Virus record (IMG/VR): IMGVR_UViG_3300023174_000001 | Location: 62,001-126,000 of that record | DNA: 64,000 nucleotides | Direction: 5' to 3' (one strand) | Source: a virus | Shown here: positions 36,455 through 47,400 of the stretch, piece after piece | How positions within the stretch are numbered: position 1 is the first letter of the stretch | Layout: the number at the start of each line of letters is the position of its first letter | Made by a program: the position numbers and the translations under genes | Notes under the pieces: model-generated | Seen by the model: only the letters and a program-made list of their open reading frames with translations | What the model was told of the DNA's origin: nothing | Databases searched by the model: none

Positions 36455-37042
36455 TTAGTTTCTCCACTTCCAGAGTGCTACCTTGTCTTCGTTGAGACCA
36501 AGTAGATAATCTACAAAGTGTTTATTACATAAGACTGCTTCTGAACGCTTCTCACGCATTACGGTGATTGCTTGTTCAGGTGAGTAGCCTTCACGGATGA
36601 GCACAAGTGCCATCACAATACCACTGCGATTGAGACCTGCTTGGCATCTGATTAGCACACGCTTACCAGACTTCCAATCCTTGTGAGCCATCTTTACTAT
36701 ATCTTCTAGTTCAGTCTCTGGGTTGAAGTCTCCCATAGCACTGTCATAGAAACCTAGTCGTACTTCTTTGACAAACCAATCAACAGGTTCAGCATCTGCG
36801 TAGAGAGTGAATACAGAATCAAAGTGCTTTGGTGTTATCTTAGTGCCGATGGTAGTCGCTTGGTCAAACCATTCTTGGTCAGCCCATCTATCTAGAGTCC
36901 CACCTTGCCATAGGTTAGGTACGGTCTCAGTCCATAGTTGATGTGGCAACACTGGATATACGGGTCGTCTTAGTTCTTCTAGACTTTGAGCAGTTATGTC
37001 CAAGCGTTCATTGACATTTGTTATTTTCTTAGGTAATGTCAT
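36455..37042 (-). CDS. Dual-specificity protein phosphatase
   Basis: 195 residues. The phosphatase signature CX5R is clear: IRCQAGLNRSG with Cys133 and Arg139. Upstream residues (VPNLWQGG, DSVFTLYADAE, and Asp near 100-105 as general acid) fit the dual-specificity/atypical tyrosine phosphatase fold. It would remove phosphate from Tyr/Ser/Thr of host or phage proteins, or from other substrates. It is the only reverse-strand gene in the right 59 kb and has its own promoter (37082-37110), so it looks like an inserted moron. Ribosome site AAAGGA. Confidence 0.9.
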   Translation of the reverse strand: MTLPKKITNVNERLDITAQSLEELRRPVYPVLPHQLWTETVPNLWQGGTLDRWADQEWFDQATTIGTKITPKHFDSVFTLYADAEPVDWFVKEVRLGFYDSAMGDFNPETELEDIVKMAHKDWKSGKRVLIRCQAGLNRSGIVMALVLIREGYSPEQAITVMREKRSEAVLCNKHFVDYLLGLNEDKVALWKWRN

Positions 37043-37081
37043 AAGTTATCAATCCTTTCGTCTTTATGTATTGATATATCT

Positions 37082-37110
37082 ATTATCAGTCATCTGTACC
37101 TATTTGTCAA
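37082..37110 (-). promoter_or_regulatory. Vegetative-type promoter for the phosphatase gene
   Basis: On the minus strand TTGACA (37110-37105), 17-bp spacer, GATAAT (37087-37082). Confidence 0.75.
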
Positions 37111-37575
37111 GCCCTACTTGACTTGCGGTTAGGTGGTTAGGTGTCCTACTACTAATACTACCACTTACATATCATTCTGTCAAGTTCAGCACACATATGC
37201 GGGCACGGCCATATACGCCGATGCCTGGCTTCAAAGAGACGAGTGCTTTTTTGCCTAGGTGGTTAGATTTTCCTTGTAAATAATTATTAGATGGCCTGAA
37301 GCCCTGTCAGTTGCTACTTCTTATGCGATAGTCGTATGTGATGAGGCTTCTGGCCTCAACTTCAGTCGGGATACTTGATGCGGTCAGCCCACATAACACA
37401 TACCTATACATCATTGACCTATCCAACACAACAACTATGTCCGTAGTTAGAGTGTGGGCAGTTGGCACTTCTTGCTCATCTTTGCTGACACCAGCAGAGA
37501 AATGGGCTCTCGCCCACCCTTACTTGACCATGATGGGCAGTAAAGCCCCCCTTGACTGCCTAGGTAGGCGGCTCA
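37111..37575. other. Intergenic region without recognised gene
   Basis: A copy of the (C)AGGTNG...TTTTCCTTGTAA element lies at about 37253-37285. A 90-codon frame at 37338 has no ribosome site and an unconvincing product. Together with the next two features it separates the terminase from the portal operon. Confidence 0.5.
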
Positions 37576-37695
37576 ATAAGTGTTTGATAAGTCATCATGG
37601 GCCTACATAGGTGTCAAATAAGTATAAACAAGTGCTCACATATGTCAAATAAGTCTTTGATAAGTCTAAATAAGTCTAAATAAGCCTAAAATAAG
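37576..37695 (+). repeat. Helically phased ATAAG repeat array
   Basis: ATAAG begins at 37576, 37587, 37618, 37649, 37660, 37670, 37680 and 37691. The steps are 11, 31, 31, 11, 10, 10 and 11 bp, all close to multiples of 10.5 bp, so all copies face the same side of the helix. Five have the wider form AAATAAGTC or close. A terminator-like hairpin follows at 37693. Confidence 0.75.
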
Positions 37696-37726
37696 TGCCT
37701 GGAGGCCGCTAAATCGGCACTTTTTT
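37693..37726 (+). terminator. Terminator-like hairpin
   Basis: AAGTGCC and GGCACTT form the stem, followed by six T in total. Confidence 0.65.
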
Positions 37727-37920
37727 CGGTATTTTTTGGCACTTTTTTAGGAAACAAATTTGAATGACTCGAAAAACAAGCGTAGCCATCTCGCACGCCA
37801 AAGGCAAATATCGGTAATGTATCTTTTTTCTCCGTCAGTAATAAGTTTTTATCGCATAAGGGCCACTCCCGGAATTTTCAAAAAAATCGTTCCTAGTACA
37901 GATGCTAAAATAAATACATT

Positions 37921-38445
37921 ATGAGTGATGACAGAGAATATGCCCGTGAACGCCCTCTCCCCCAAGACGAGGTTGATTTACTCACCACTGTTGGTAAGAA
38001 AGAACGCTACTATCGAGCCAAGCAACTCTTTGATGCTGGCTGGACACTTCAATCGATAGGTAATGCGTTTGACCCTGTACAGAAACGCTCGACGGTTCAA
38101 TATTGGACAACACAAGCAAACCCTAAGTTTGATACTAACAAGAGAGTGCCATCTCCTTGGGGCGGTTTCGTCGACGCTCCTATGCCCAAACCAATCAGAG
38201 GTTATCAACTAAAGAACCCTAAATCTCCCGGCATCCCTAAGGAGACCCAAGAGCGTCTACGCTATCTAGCCCCCCTTGCTCGTTATTATAGAAGTGGTAT
38301 GTCGTCGACATCCCTAAATGGATTAGCCAACTCGGAGATGAACGAGATAGTTCAAGACCTATACAATAAGAATGTCAAGATTGCTGAGATTGCGAAGGCA
38401 GCGGGCGTGACCAGCAGAGCAATTGCTCGCAGATTAGGAAAATAG
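37921..38445 (+). CDS. DNA-binding protein with helix-turn-helix segments
   Basis: 174 residues. Two helix-turn-helix-like parts: AKQLFDAGWTLQSIGNAFD with following helix (about 33-60), and VKIAEIAKAAGVTSRAIARRLG at the C-terminus. It opens the portal operon, where small terminase or late regulators are often found, so either role is possible. The phased ATAAG array lies just upstream and could be its target. A TAAAAT -10-like box is 9 bases before the ATG. Confidence 0.65.
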   Translation: MSDDREYARERPLPQDEVDLLTTVGKKERYYRAKQLFDAGWTLQSIGNAFDPVQKRSTVQYWTTQANPKFDTNKRVPSPWGGFVDAPMPKPIRGYQLKNPKSPGIPKETQERLRYLAPLARYYRSGMSSTSLNGLANSEMNEIVQDLYNKNVKIAEIAKAAGVTSRAIARRLGK

Positions 38446-38447
38446 CA

Positions 38448-38825
38448 ATGAAAATTATTCACGATGTTTTTCCAGCCCACTTGAGCGTTGCTCCATCCGA
38501 CTATTCAGACGATGAGTTCTCAATAAGGTCTAAGGGAAATCCCGAAGGCGTTTTCTACAAAGACATAACCCGTGTTGTTCTTGTTGAAGATGACATCGGT
38601 CTCACGATTTGGGTTGCTCAAGACTCCCCTACTGGCCCACAAATTATCTTTCAAGAGCGTTTAGCAATTTTACACAAGGCAGACAAGCCAGAACAAGACT
38701 CTCACGCTAGGACCGTCAGCGGAAAGATACTAGCGTTTTCAAAAGACAATAACTGCGGATGTGGCTCTAGGCTCAAGAGTTGGAACCCGTACCGAACACT
38801 TCACTCAATAAAGGACCAGTTTTGA
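38448..38825 (+). CDS. Hypothetical protein of the portal operon
   Basis: 125 residues, 2 bp after the previous gene. The middle is beta-rich; the C-terminus has NCGCGSRLKSWNPYRTL, a short Cys motif that I recall from phage proteins next to DUF1360 genes. It overlaps that gene by 4 bp here. Function unknown. Confidence 0.65.
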   Translation: MKIIHDVFPAHLSVAPSDYSDDEFSIRSKGNPEGVFYKDITRVVLVEDDIGLTIWVAQDSPTGPQIIFQERLAILHKADKPEQDSHARTVSGKILAFSKDNNCGCGSRLKSWNPYRTLHSIKDQF

Positions 38826-39112
38826 ACATAGACCCACTTACTTTCATAATCTTATGTCTAGCAACTTTTAGAATTACTAGATTCATAGTTTCAGACTACA
38901 TTTTTGAGTGGTTGAGAAACAGAATTTGGAAAAGATTTCCGCCGTCGACCACTTTTGGTTATCTGTTCACTTGTACTTGGTGTACAAGCATTTGGATTTC
39001 ATTGGGTATCGTAATTTGCTATACAATAGTTCCTATGGCAACAACCATAGTTGCACTTCCGTTTGCATTATCGGCAGTTGCCTCCCTAATTTCCAAGCGT
39101 CTAGACGACTAA
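38822..39112 (+). CDS. DUF1360 membrane protein
   Basis: 96 residues from TTG 38822 (AAAGGA upstream, ATG absent). The pattern ATFRITRFIVSDYIFEWLRN...FGYLFTCTWCTSIWIS matches DUF1360, a family of small proteins with two or three membrane segments and a CxWC motif, common in Gram-positive bacteria and their phages. Hydrophobic stretches lie near 5-20, 50-70 and 75-90. It sits 16 bp upstream of the portal gene. Function unknown. Confidence 0.75.
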   Translation: MNIDPLTFIILCLATFRITRFIVSDYIFEWLRNRIWKRFPPSTTFGYLFTCTWCTSIWISLGIVICYTIVPMATTIVALPFALSAVASLISKRLDD

Positions 39113-39128
39113 CAGTAGGAGAATAACT

Positions 39129-40949
39129 TTGGGCGTTTTCAGGCGTGATAAGTCAGCAACACAGAATGCTCCAACAAGAGGTATTCGTGCGTCTGCTCCA
39201 ATCACTAACAATCTACCTGCCAACTCTGTCTTCCTAAAGCCAGTTCCTAACGCTGCTTCTTCCGTTGCTTACAATGCCCCAAGAGCGTTGACTGCTGCCG
39301 CCACTCAGTTGAAGATTGGCGACAGAAGTGAAGCCGAACAATTCAAAAACAGAAGGGCAGCAGCCTCTTCAGCGTGGCAACAAGAAGCGTGGGAATACTA
39401 CGACGCTATCGGTGAAGTAAAGTATGCGTTCAACTTAGTTGCGTCTGTTGTCTCTCGTATCCGTCTTTACCCAGCAGTAGTTTCTAATCCTGCCGAATCA
39501 CCTAGCCCGATTAGGAATGTCGAAGCATTTGACCAGCGTTTAGTTGCCGCAGCAGAGCGTGCTCTACAACGCCTTGATTCAGCGTACGGAGGTCAGGCTG
39601 GACTTCTAAGAGACGCAGCCCTAAACCTACAAGTAACAGGTGAGTGCTACCTAAGCCAAATTCCTATGCGACCATCAGACGGAACTCCAGAGTCTTGGGA
39701 CATTCGTTCCGTTGACGAAATCTCAGTAGATAGTCGTGGAAACATTGTTATTGCCCCTAGACGAGAACTCAAGACTATGGGTGGCGGTTCTCAGAAGGGC
39801 GTTTACCTTTTGCCTAAGGGTGCGTTCATTGGTCGCATTTGGAAAGCACACCCACGCTACTCAGAAGAAGCAGATTCTTCAATGCGTGGAATTCTAGACC
39901 TTTGCTCTGAACTACTTCTTCTAAACAGAACTTTCCGTGCGACAGCCCGCTCCCGTCTAAACGCTGGTGCTCTTTACTTGCCAGACGGTCTTTCAGTTGC
40001 TGCTAACCCAGACCCAGACTTCCCATACACAGACGCGGATGGTATCTACGACGCTCCTACTCCAGAGGAGTTGGAAGACGAGTTTGAAGACCAGTTGATG
40101 GATGCTATGACAACTCCTATCAAGGATGAAGATTCAGCATCTGCCGTTGTTCCACTTATTATTCGTGGTCCAGCAGAACTCGGCGACAAAATTAAGCAGT
40201 TCAAGTTCGAGCGTTCATTTGACCCTATGCTTGCTGCTCGTGCTGACCGTGTGCTTGAGAGAATTATGCAGGGTCTAGATGTCCCTAAGGATATCGTTTC
40301 TGGTCTAGCAAATGTGAAGTACTCGAACGCACTTCAGATTGACGAGTCGCTATACAAGGCACACATTGAGCCTCTTATGCTTTTGATTGCTGATGCTTTG
40401 ACCGTCGTCTATCTACGCCCTTACCTACTTGCTAACGGGTTCACCGAACCAGAAGTAGACCGCATTGTTGTTTGGTACGACCCATCACAGGTTGCTACCC
40501 GTAATGACCGTGCGGCAGACGCTGATATGGGATTTGAGAAGATGGCAGTTTCATTTGAGACTTGGCGTAGAGCACACGGTTTCTCTGAAGCAGAAGCACC
40601 AAGCCCTACTGAAGTTGCCTTGCGTCTACTTGTTGAAAAGGGAATGATTACTCCAGAACTAACGGAAGCAATGCTTGGCGTTGTTGCCCCAGATGTTATG
40701 GAGAAAATCCGTGGAGCAGCACAGGCAGCACAGCCAACTCCAGCAGTTCCAGGTCTAGACCAAATGCTTCAAGGTGGCGAGCCACCAGCAGAAGGGGAAC
40801 AAGCAGCACCCCCAGCCGAAGCCCCGCCTGGACTAGCAGAGCCTACCGCGACTCCTGAAGCACCAGCCGAAGCACCTGCTGAAGAAGTACCAGCACCAAT
40901 TGTTCCAGCAGATGCCACTCCACCCGACCTAGCCGAACCTACTCAGTAA
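39129..40949 (+). CDS. Portal protein
   Basis: 606 residues from TTG 39129 (AGGAG upstream). It resembles actinophage portals: WEYYDAIGEVKYAFNLVASVVSRIRLYP near 90-115, a central stem region, and DVPKDIVSGLANVKYSNALQIDESLYKAHIEPL near 385-415. Portals form a 12-mer ring at the head vertex through which DNA enters and leaves. The last 70 residues are Pro/Ala/Glu-rich and probably disordered. The next genes are a Dps-like protein and the giant proteins, where a MuF-type gene is usual. Confidence 0.9.
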   Translation: MGVFRRDKSATQNAPTRGIRASAPITNNLPANSVFLKPVPNAASSVAYNAPRALTAAATQLKIGDRSEAEQFKNRRAAASSAWQQEAWEYYDAIGEVKYAFNLVASVVSRIRLYPAVVSNPAESPSPIRNVEAFDQRLVAAAERALQRLDSAYGGQAGLLRDAALNLQVTGECYLSQIPMRPSDGTPESWDIRSVDEISVDSRGNIVIAPRRELKTMGGGSQKGVYLLPKGAFIGRIWKAHPRYSEEADSSMRGILDLCSELLLLNRTFRATARSRLNAGALYLPDGLSVAANPDPDFPYTDADGIYDAPTPEELEDEFEDQLMDAMTTPIKDEDSASAVVPLIIRGPAELGDKIKQFKFERSFDPMLAARADRVLERIMQGLDVPKDIVSGLANVKYSNALQIDESLYKAHIEPLMLLIADALTVVYLRPYLLANGFTEPEVDRIVVWYDPSQVATRNDRAADADMGFEKMAVSFETWRRAHGFSEAEAPSPTEVALRLLVEKGMITPELTEAMLGVVAPDVMEKIRGAAQAAQPTPAVPGLDQMLQGGEPPAEGEQAAPPAEAPPGLAEPTATPEAPAEAPAEEVPAPIVPADATPPDLAEPTQ

Positions 40950-40958
40950 GAAAGAAAA

Positions 40959-41432
40959 ATGCATCAGAAACTAGCAGAAAAGTTAGCGGTATGTTTAGGA
41001 GACACCGTTACCTATAAATTTATTGCTCACGGTTATCACTGGAATGTAAAAGGACCTGAGTTCACTCAGTTCCACGATTTCTTCCAAGAACTTTACGAGG
41101 ATGCGGACTCAGCAATTGACCCGCTTGCCGAAAACATTCGCAAACTTGGGTATGACTCTCCGTTCACATTAGAAGATTTTTCTTCATTGACCTGCGTACA
41201 TGTAAATCCAGTTTCTGGAGACCCGATGAAGATGGCTGAAAATCTTTACACAATCAATAAGCACCTGAAAGACTGTCTTACTGAAGCCTTTGACATTGCT
41301 AATGCTTGTAATGAGCAGGGAATTGCTAACTTCCTAGCAGAGCGTATTGATATGCACGGTAAGTGGATTTGGCAGATTGGGACCACTATTGGTGCTGACG
41401 CAACAGTTATCACAAGAATCGAGATTAAGTAA
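40959..41432 (+). CDS. Dps-like ferritin
   Basis: 157 residues, the usual Dps length. The ferroxidase ligands fit exactly: His27, His39, Asp54 and Glu58, with spacings 12, 15 and 4 as in E. coli Dps. The surrounding AHGYHWNVKGPEFTQFHDFF and the helix with ELYEDADSAIDPLAENIRKLG are typical. Dps proteins form 12-mers that oxidise iron, protect DNA from peroxide and can bind DNA. Its position between portal and giant virion proteins suggests a virion or head-linked role. ATG overlaps the next gene's start codon region (stop at 41432). Confidence 0.9.
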   Translation: MHQKLAEKLAVCLGDTVTYKFIAHGYHWNVKGPEFTQFHDFFQELYEDADSAIDPLAENIRKLGYDSPFTLEDFSSLTCVHVNPVSGDPMKMAENLYTINKHLKDCLTEAFDIANACNEQGIANFLAERIDMHGKWIWQIGTTIGADATVITRIEIK

Positions 41433-44400
41433 TGAGCGAATACGAAGATTTTGAGCCAATCAATGAGATAAATAAAATCATCCAAAGTGAGGACATTCAA
41501 GCACTTCCTTCTATTTACGAGAAGAAAGAGAAAACAAATGTTGTCACCGAGGGAACTGCTCTAGTAGCATCAGCAAATAAGAAAACTCTACCTAACCGTA
41601 GAGTTGGAAGATTTGAAATGCTTGAAGTTCTAGAGAGAAGTCTCAGCAGGACAGTTTTAAACTTCAACAACCCATCTCAAAGAGCGTTTACCGCAATGAG
41701 AGAATTATCAGACTTTGTGAATATGGCAACTACTGGAGCAACTCCAAAGATTGCTGACGCACATAGAGACCTACTTCCAGTAGGACACCCACTATCAACC
41801 AAGAAACACAACTTTTCTCAAGAAGAGTTGGCTTACGCTCGTGCTGAGTGGATGTCGGCAGACCCTAGAATTGCCGAAGAGTTCCGCCCAATGGTCGCTA
41901 CTGCTTTTGTTACACCAGCAGATAGCGTAGAGCGTGAGTATCTAATAGCAAAGTTGGAAGCAACAGACGCTACCCTAGTACCAAGGGATGTCATCCTCGG
42001 CCTAACGGCTGGCGGAGACCCCTATGGCGGGGGGAACTCTTTTTTAGCCCGTTCGACGCGTGCTAGGGCACAGCGTCGAGACAGAAAAGGTCGATTTGCT
42101 TGGATGGGCGGAGGAGCCAAAGTATGGCTCGGCGAATTATTCAACGCTGTATCCTCGCTTTTTAGATTTGCTGGCTATAACTCTAAAACTGACTCGTTTG
42201 ACCTAGAAGGTATCCCTGGCAGTCCTTACTTCGGGAAGATTGTTAGCGTACCTGCTTCCAAGGTAGAGGCAGTAAAAGCAATTCTTCCTGAAATTCCTGG
42301 ACTTGCCCTGCCTAAATCAAAGAGCGTTTCTAAAAACCTTATTGTTGACCCAGCATCTTTAGTTGTAAAGGATGCTCCAACTGGTTGGACAAAAGTTTCT
42401 AGCGAGAACGGCGTTGACACTTTCCGTTCTGCTGATGGCTGGGTAGCAACTCGCTACCCTAACCTTGCTTCAGCACCTAATGAGCCAAGCATTACTAGAG
42501 TTCGCGGTGTCAATGATGACAAGAGTATAAATCCAGACCTTCCTGTTTACCACATTGCTAAAGGTTCTAGCGACGGTCTAATTACAGATAAGCCATTTGC
42601 CATAACTCAAGGTTGGGGAGACGCTCAGGCGTTGATTGCTCGCTATGACAAAAAGATTACTTCTAGTGGAAAGCGAAAAAAGGCTAGCAAGTCAGCCCAG
42701 CAAAAGTTTATAAAGGGCTGGACAAAAGGCGAGGGTGGCTACATTCCAGGTAAATGGAATGCTTACACTGGAACATCAGATACAGCAGGTGGAAAAGATT
42801 TCTACACAGACCCAAGCGGAAGATATGTTGCCGTAAAATTAGCAACCAAACAAGAAGATATACAAGACTGGATGCCAGACAGAGAAGGCATTATAAAAAG
42901 AAGCGACGAGCGTACAAGAAAGCAAGTACTGGAGAGTGGGCTACCAATTCACACCTTTGACGGTGCTAAAGATTGGGATGGAAATGTCGACAACCTATAC
43001 AGACTTGAAAGAGTAAAGAGCGACGGTAGGAGAGAACTACTAGGTTTCTATCAAGACCTAGAGGATATCGAGAGAGATACAGAAATCCCACTTACCGAAG
43101 ATAAATCTCAAGATTTCTACGAGAGCGTTATTGCCGATACTATCCAAAATGGTGGAAACACAATTGACTTTGTTGATGGAAGTTGGCCAGAGGATGGTTA
43201 TATCGTTGCTCACGAGGCAGACATTCCACAAAAGGGCGGGACTCTAGCCAAGAGAGAAGAGTTAGTTACCCCAGAAGATTTTGCTGACCCAATTGAAGGT
43301 CCAAAAAAACTTCGTGCTTTTGTACTAAAAAACCAAGACAAACTTTCTCAGCAAGGTTTCTACCTAGGTACTTGGCTAGACACCGTTGATGTAACAGATG
43401 AAAACGGAAAAGTTGTAGACCAGCGTGAGATGGTATTCCTAGATGTTAGCGAATACGAGCCTAACTTTGATAAGGCGTTTGATAAAGCCGAAGCCAGAAG
43501 CGAACTTGCTTACTATGGCGTATCTGAGGGTAGAAGTTTCTATGTAAAGGATGAAAAGCATAGGCGAGAAGTAGTCCGCAAAACTCCAGTCTTCGATGAA
43601 GCAGAAGAAAAAAGAGTTAGAGCAGAAGCCGACAAGATTATCAAAGAAGAAGGTAAGTGGTTTTCTGATAACAACCTAGAACTACAGAGAACTAGAGTTG
43701 CCTTCTGGAAGGGTAGTGGCGATGACGCAATTCCTAATCCTGAACTACAAAAAGATTACCCAGAAATATATAGAAGACTAACTCGCAGATTTGAAGCCGA
43801 AAAATCGAGAGGGTCTGTATTTAGAGAATACATTCGTTCTGTCTTCCAAATGTCTGACGGTATGGACCCAGGTGGTAGAAACGATGGTCTATCTGGTGAA
43901 TTGCTAAGAACTAGAGATAACTATGTCGGAAACGACAGAAAAACTTTAGAAATGAACAAAGCCCTGCGTGATGGCGGGGATGTTACTTCCAAAGTACAGA
44001 AGATAGATGCTCTAGTAAACAAATCTAAGTTGAAAGACGACACTCAGTTCTTTAGAGGTGCTTGGCTTGACCCAGAACTTGTAAAAGATATGGAAGTCGG
44101 AGATATGTTCTTTGACAGAGCATTCCAGTCTATGGGCCTAGAAGAAGACACTGCTTCAAGTTATTTGGATTTTAGAGAAGAAGTTGCTCCAGGTAAATCT
44201 AGGGTCATATTTAGATTACTCTTGCCAAAGGGTATGAACGCTATCCATGTTGGCGATGATGAAGTTATTGGTAGACGCAACACCAAAATGCGTATAATTA
44301 GAAAATCAAAACTAGACGGTACAACCTACTTTGATGTAGATGTTGAGCCTCAAACGAAAGAAGAAATAGATGCCAGAATCCAAGGGCGAGTCGCAAAACC

Positions 44401-47400
44401 TGAAGAATCTAAAGATGGTGCAAGTTCCAGCAAACTTCCAGCAAATGACGGAGGAGGAACAGATGGCTTGGGCGACGGAGGCACACTCCCAATTAATTAC
44501 GGCCCTAAACCAGCAGGACAAAGGCAAAACAACAGAGAGTTAGAGTCATTTGACCCTAACGACCCAGTACCAGCAGCACCAAGAAACGCTGGTGGTATGA
44601 CAACAGGTACTTGGTGGGCTTGGGAGAAGGGTCCTGACGGTCAGCAATACATTGACTATATGAGGCAAGTGGCTTGTCGTTTGACCGGGTTGCCAGTGCC
44701 AGAAACTCAATTTGATAAAGGTAGAGGCCTACACTTTATGCTAAGCAGGGGTTGGGGTGCTCCTAATGAAAAAAGCATTGCTGGTATGGTCAATGCAATT
44801 GCTGATGGTCCAGCACAGCCTACTTTATTCCGTGGATTAGGAATAAGCGATGTTGAAGGTGACGCTTCTTTGCTAGGCAAGCAAGTGGGCGACACTATAG
44901 ATATGCCTTTGGCATCTTTTACTCGTTCTGCTGGTGTAGCGACTTGGTACGCCAATGACAGGTCCAGAACTTCTGGCACACCAGTGATAATCAAAGTACA
45001 GCAGGGTGCTAATGGTGTATCTCTATCAGCAAAAAGTTCTTACTATCCTATGGACTACGAGACTGTAGTAAATGGAAAATTTGAAGTAGTAAGTACTGAA
45101 GATGTAACTATGCCTTTCTGGGATAGAAGTTATGTTACTTTTCACAGTGGCAATACCCAAGCCGGGGAGCCTGTCGATTTAGACCCAGTTATTGCTAGGA
45201 GAGAATTTGACATTCCACCTGAGGTTCTAGTTAAAGTTAGAGAAGCACTAAAAGCAAACCCTGATGCCGATTTGTCGGAATTTGGCTCAGACACAATAAG
45301 ATTTACTAATGACCGTAGGCAATATGACCGCCAACTGTCAGTTTCGGTGTGGAAACTTTCAGAGCCTAAAACTTTTAAAGTATTAGAACTAAAGCAAGTA
45401 GAGCCACTTAGAATCAAAACTAATAACTCCGATGGTACCGAGCAGTCAGACTCCACTTTACTTATGGGGCCAATTTCTCAAAATCCAGCCCCAACTCTTT
45501 CACTGAACAACTCCCCTAAACTTATGGGCGAAAGACCAGAGCAAGCCACAAGAATAGCCGACCCAGAAGAAGCAATCTGGGATAGGGCACTGATTGACAT
45601 TGGAATAAGAGATGAGGTCATAGACGAGACCATAAGAACTCAAGATAATTTAGAAAATGTCACAAGACAGGCGTTGAAAGACCATGTTTCCTTAGAAATA
45701 AGGAAAAAACTAAAGGGTGTCAGCGACAAAGAGTTTGTAGAGTTGATGACGCAGGGGTTAGCCAATAACCTAACGGTAGAAGATTTTGGTTTTGAAGGCA
45801 CTAGAAATATTGATTTTATTGGGGTAGTAGATATAGATGGAAACAGTAATAGAACTCGTGGTCTATATACCAGCATCGGTAGATTAATAAGTTCAAGTGG
45901 AGGCGTGCCTCGTAATTTTCCAAAAGATTTGGCTGACCGTCTAAAGACTGGAAAAATTACACGCAAAGATGCTGAAGAAGTTGTAAGGCTACTAAACGAG
46001 TTCAGAGCAACTCCACCTTTTGTTGATAATGGAAAATTACACATTCCAAGTGTTGACGACAAAGATTTTATGGAATACCTGAGATATAGAACTGTCTCTA
46101 ATTTAATTTCAATGTGGGCTGTAAGTTCTAACGGAACTAATCCTTTATCTCTTGCTATTCAGTCAGTAGCCGAAAAAGAATTTGGCGTAAAAGGTATGGC
46201 GGAATGGGATATGCCTATTGGAGTTGCTAATGAAGTTAAAGATATTGCCAAAAAGAACGAAAACATACTTAGAAAATTCTTAAGGGCTCAGTATGACCTC
46301 ACTCAAGAATATTTTCAAAAAAAGGGAATATCAAAAATAACTCTCTATCGTGGAATAAAAGAGTTTATGAGACACGATATCAAAGATGCCACCTTCCCTT
46401 CAGAAAATGGATTTATGGCCTCAATAAAACTTAGACCACTTTCTGCTTGGTCTACCAGCATGGGAATTGCTAATAGATTTAGAAACATTCAAAGTGGAAA
46501 AATGTTCCGTAAAGAGTTTGATGTGAAAGATATATTCTCTCTACCAAGCACTGGCGTTGGATGTTTTCCTGAAAAAGAAATTGTAGTACTAGGTGGACTA
46601 ACTAAAGATGTGGATATATCTGGTGAATACAAGGTTGACCAGCCTAGAGCAGTGTTCCCTTCTCCAGAGCCAAGACCAATAACATACAAAGAAGACCAGC
46701 CACAAATACAAGTAAACAATGCTCCAATTGACCTAAGCAGAATTCCGCCAGATGATGGCGGGGAAGAGCCAGAACTAGACATCTTTGACCTAGAAGGTGT
46801 AAACCCATTCTACGCAGACCCTGCTTTCCACAAACAACAAGTTGCTAGAAATATAGCGGACTCGGATGAAATGGTGGAAGTCAGCGACTTCGATATGGTT
46901 GAACTATCTGGTTGGTTCAACTTATTCTCCACTGACGAATTGGAGTGGGGCGATGATGGAAAAAGAGCAGTTGGCTCTATTCGACTACTTGCTTTGGATA
47001 ACGGCGAATGGTCTGGCGATTATGATTTTTCTGACCTCCTCTCTAGTGTTGAAGAAAACATTAAGTTTGGCGGAGTCGAGCCATTTAAAAAGGGCAGTGT
47101 TCTTGAACGCGTTGTAAACGGGTATATAAACGGAGAAGACCCGTCAATTTCAAAAGAAGAACTGGCTAAATTCTTTGAAGAATACAACGAACACTTTGAT
47201 GTAGATTACGCCGACTCTTACCTAGTTCCAGACATTGAAAATCAGCAATTTATGAACCTTCTTAGAGAAGAAATTGCTTCAAACTTAATCCATGTTTGGG
47301 CAGAGACTTCAAATGGCGACCACCCAATGTCTCACGCCATTCAAGAAATTGCCGCCGACATTTTGGACATAAAAGAGCCAGCAGAGTGGGATGAAGGTAA

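Noticed and set aside
37338-37610. 90-codon frame between phosphatase and portal operon
   Set aside because: No ribosome site, no recognisable domain, and it overlaps the start of the phased ATAAG array.
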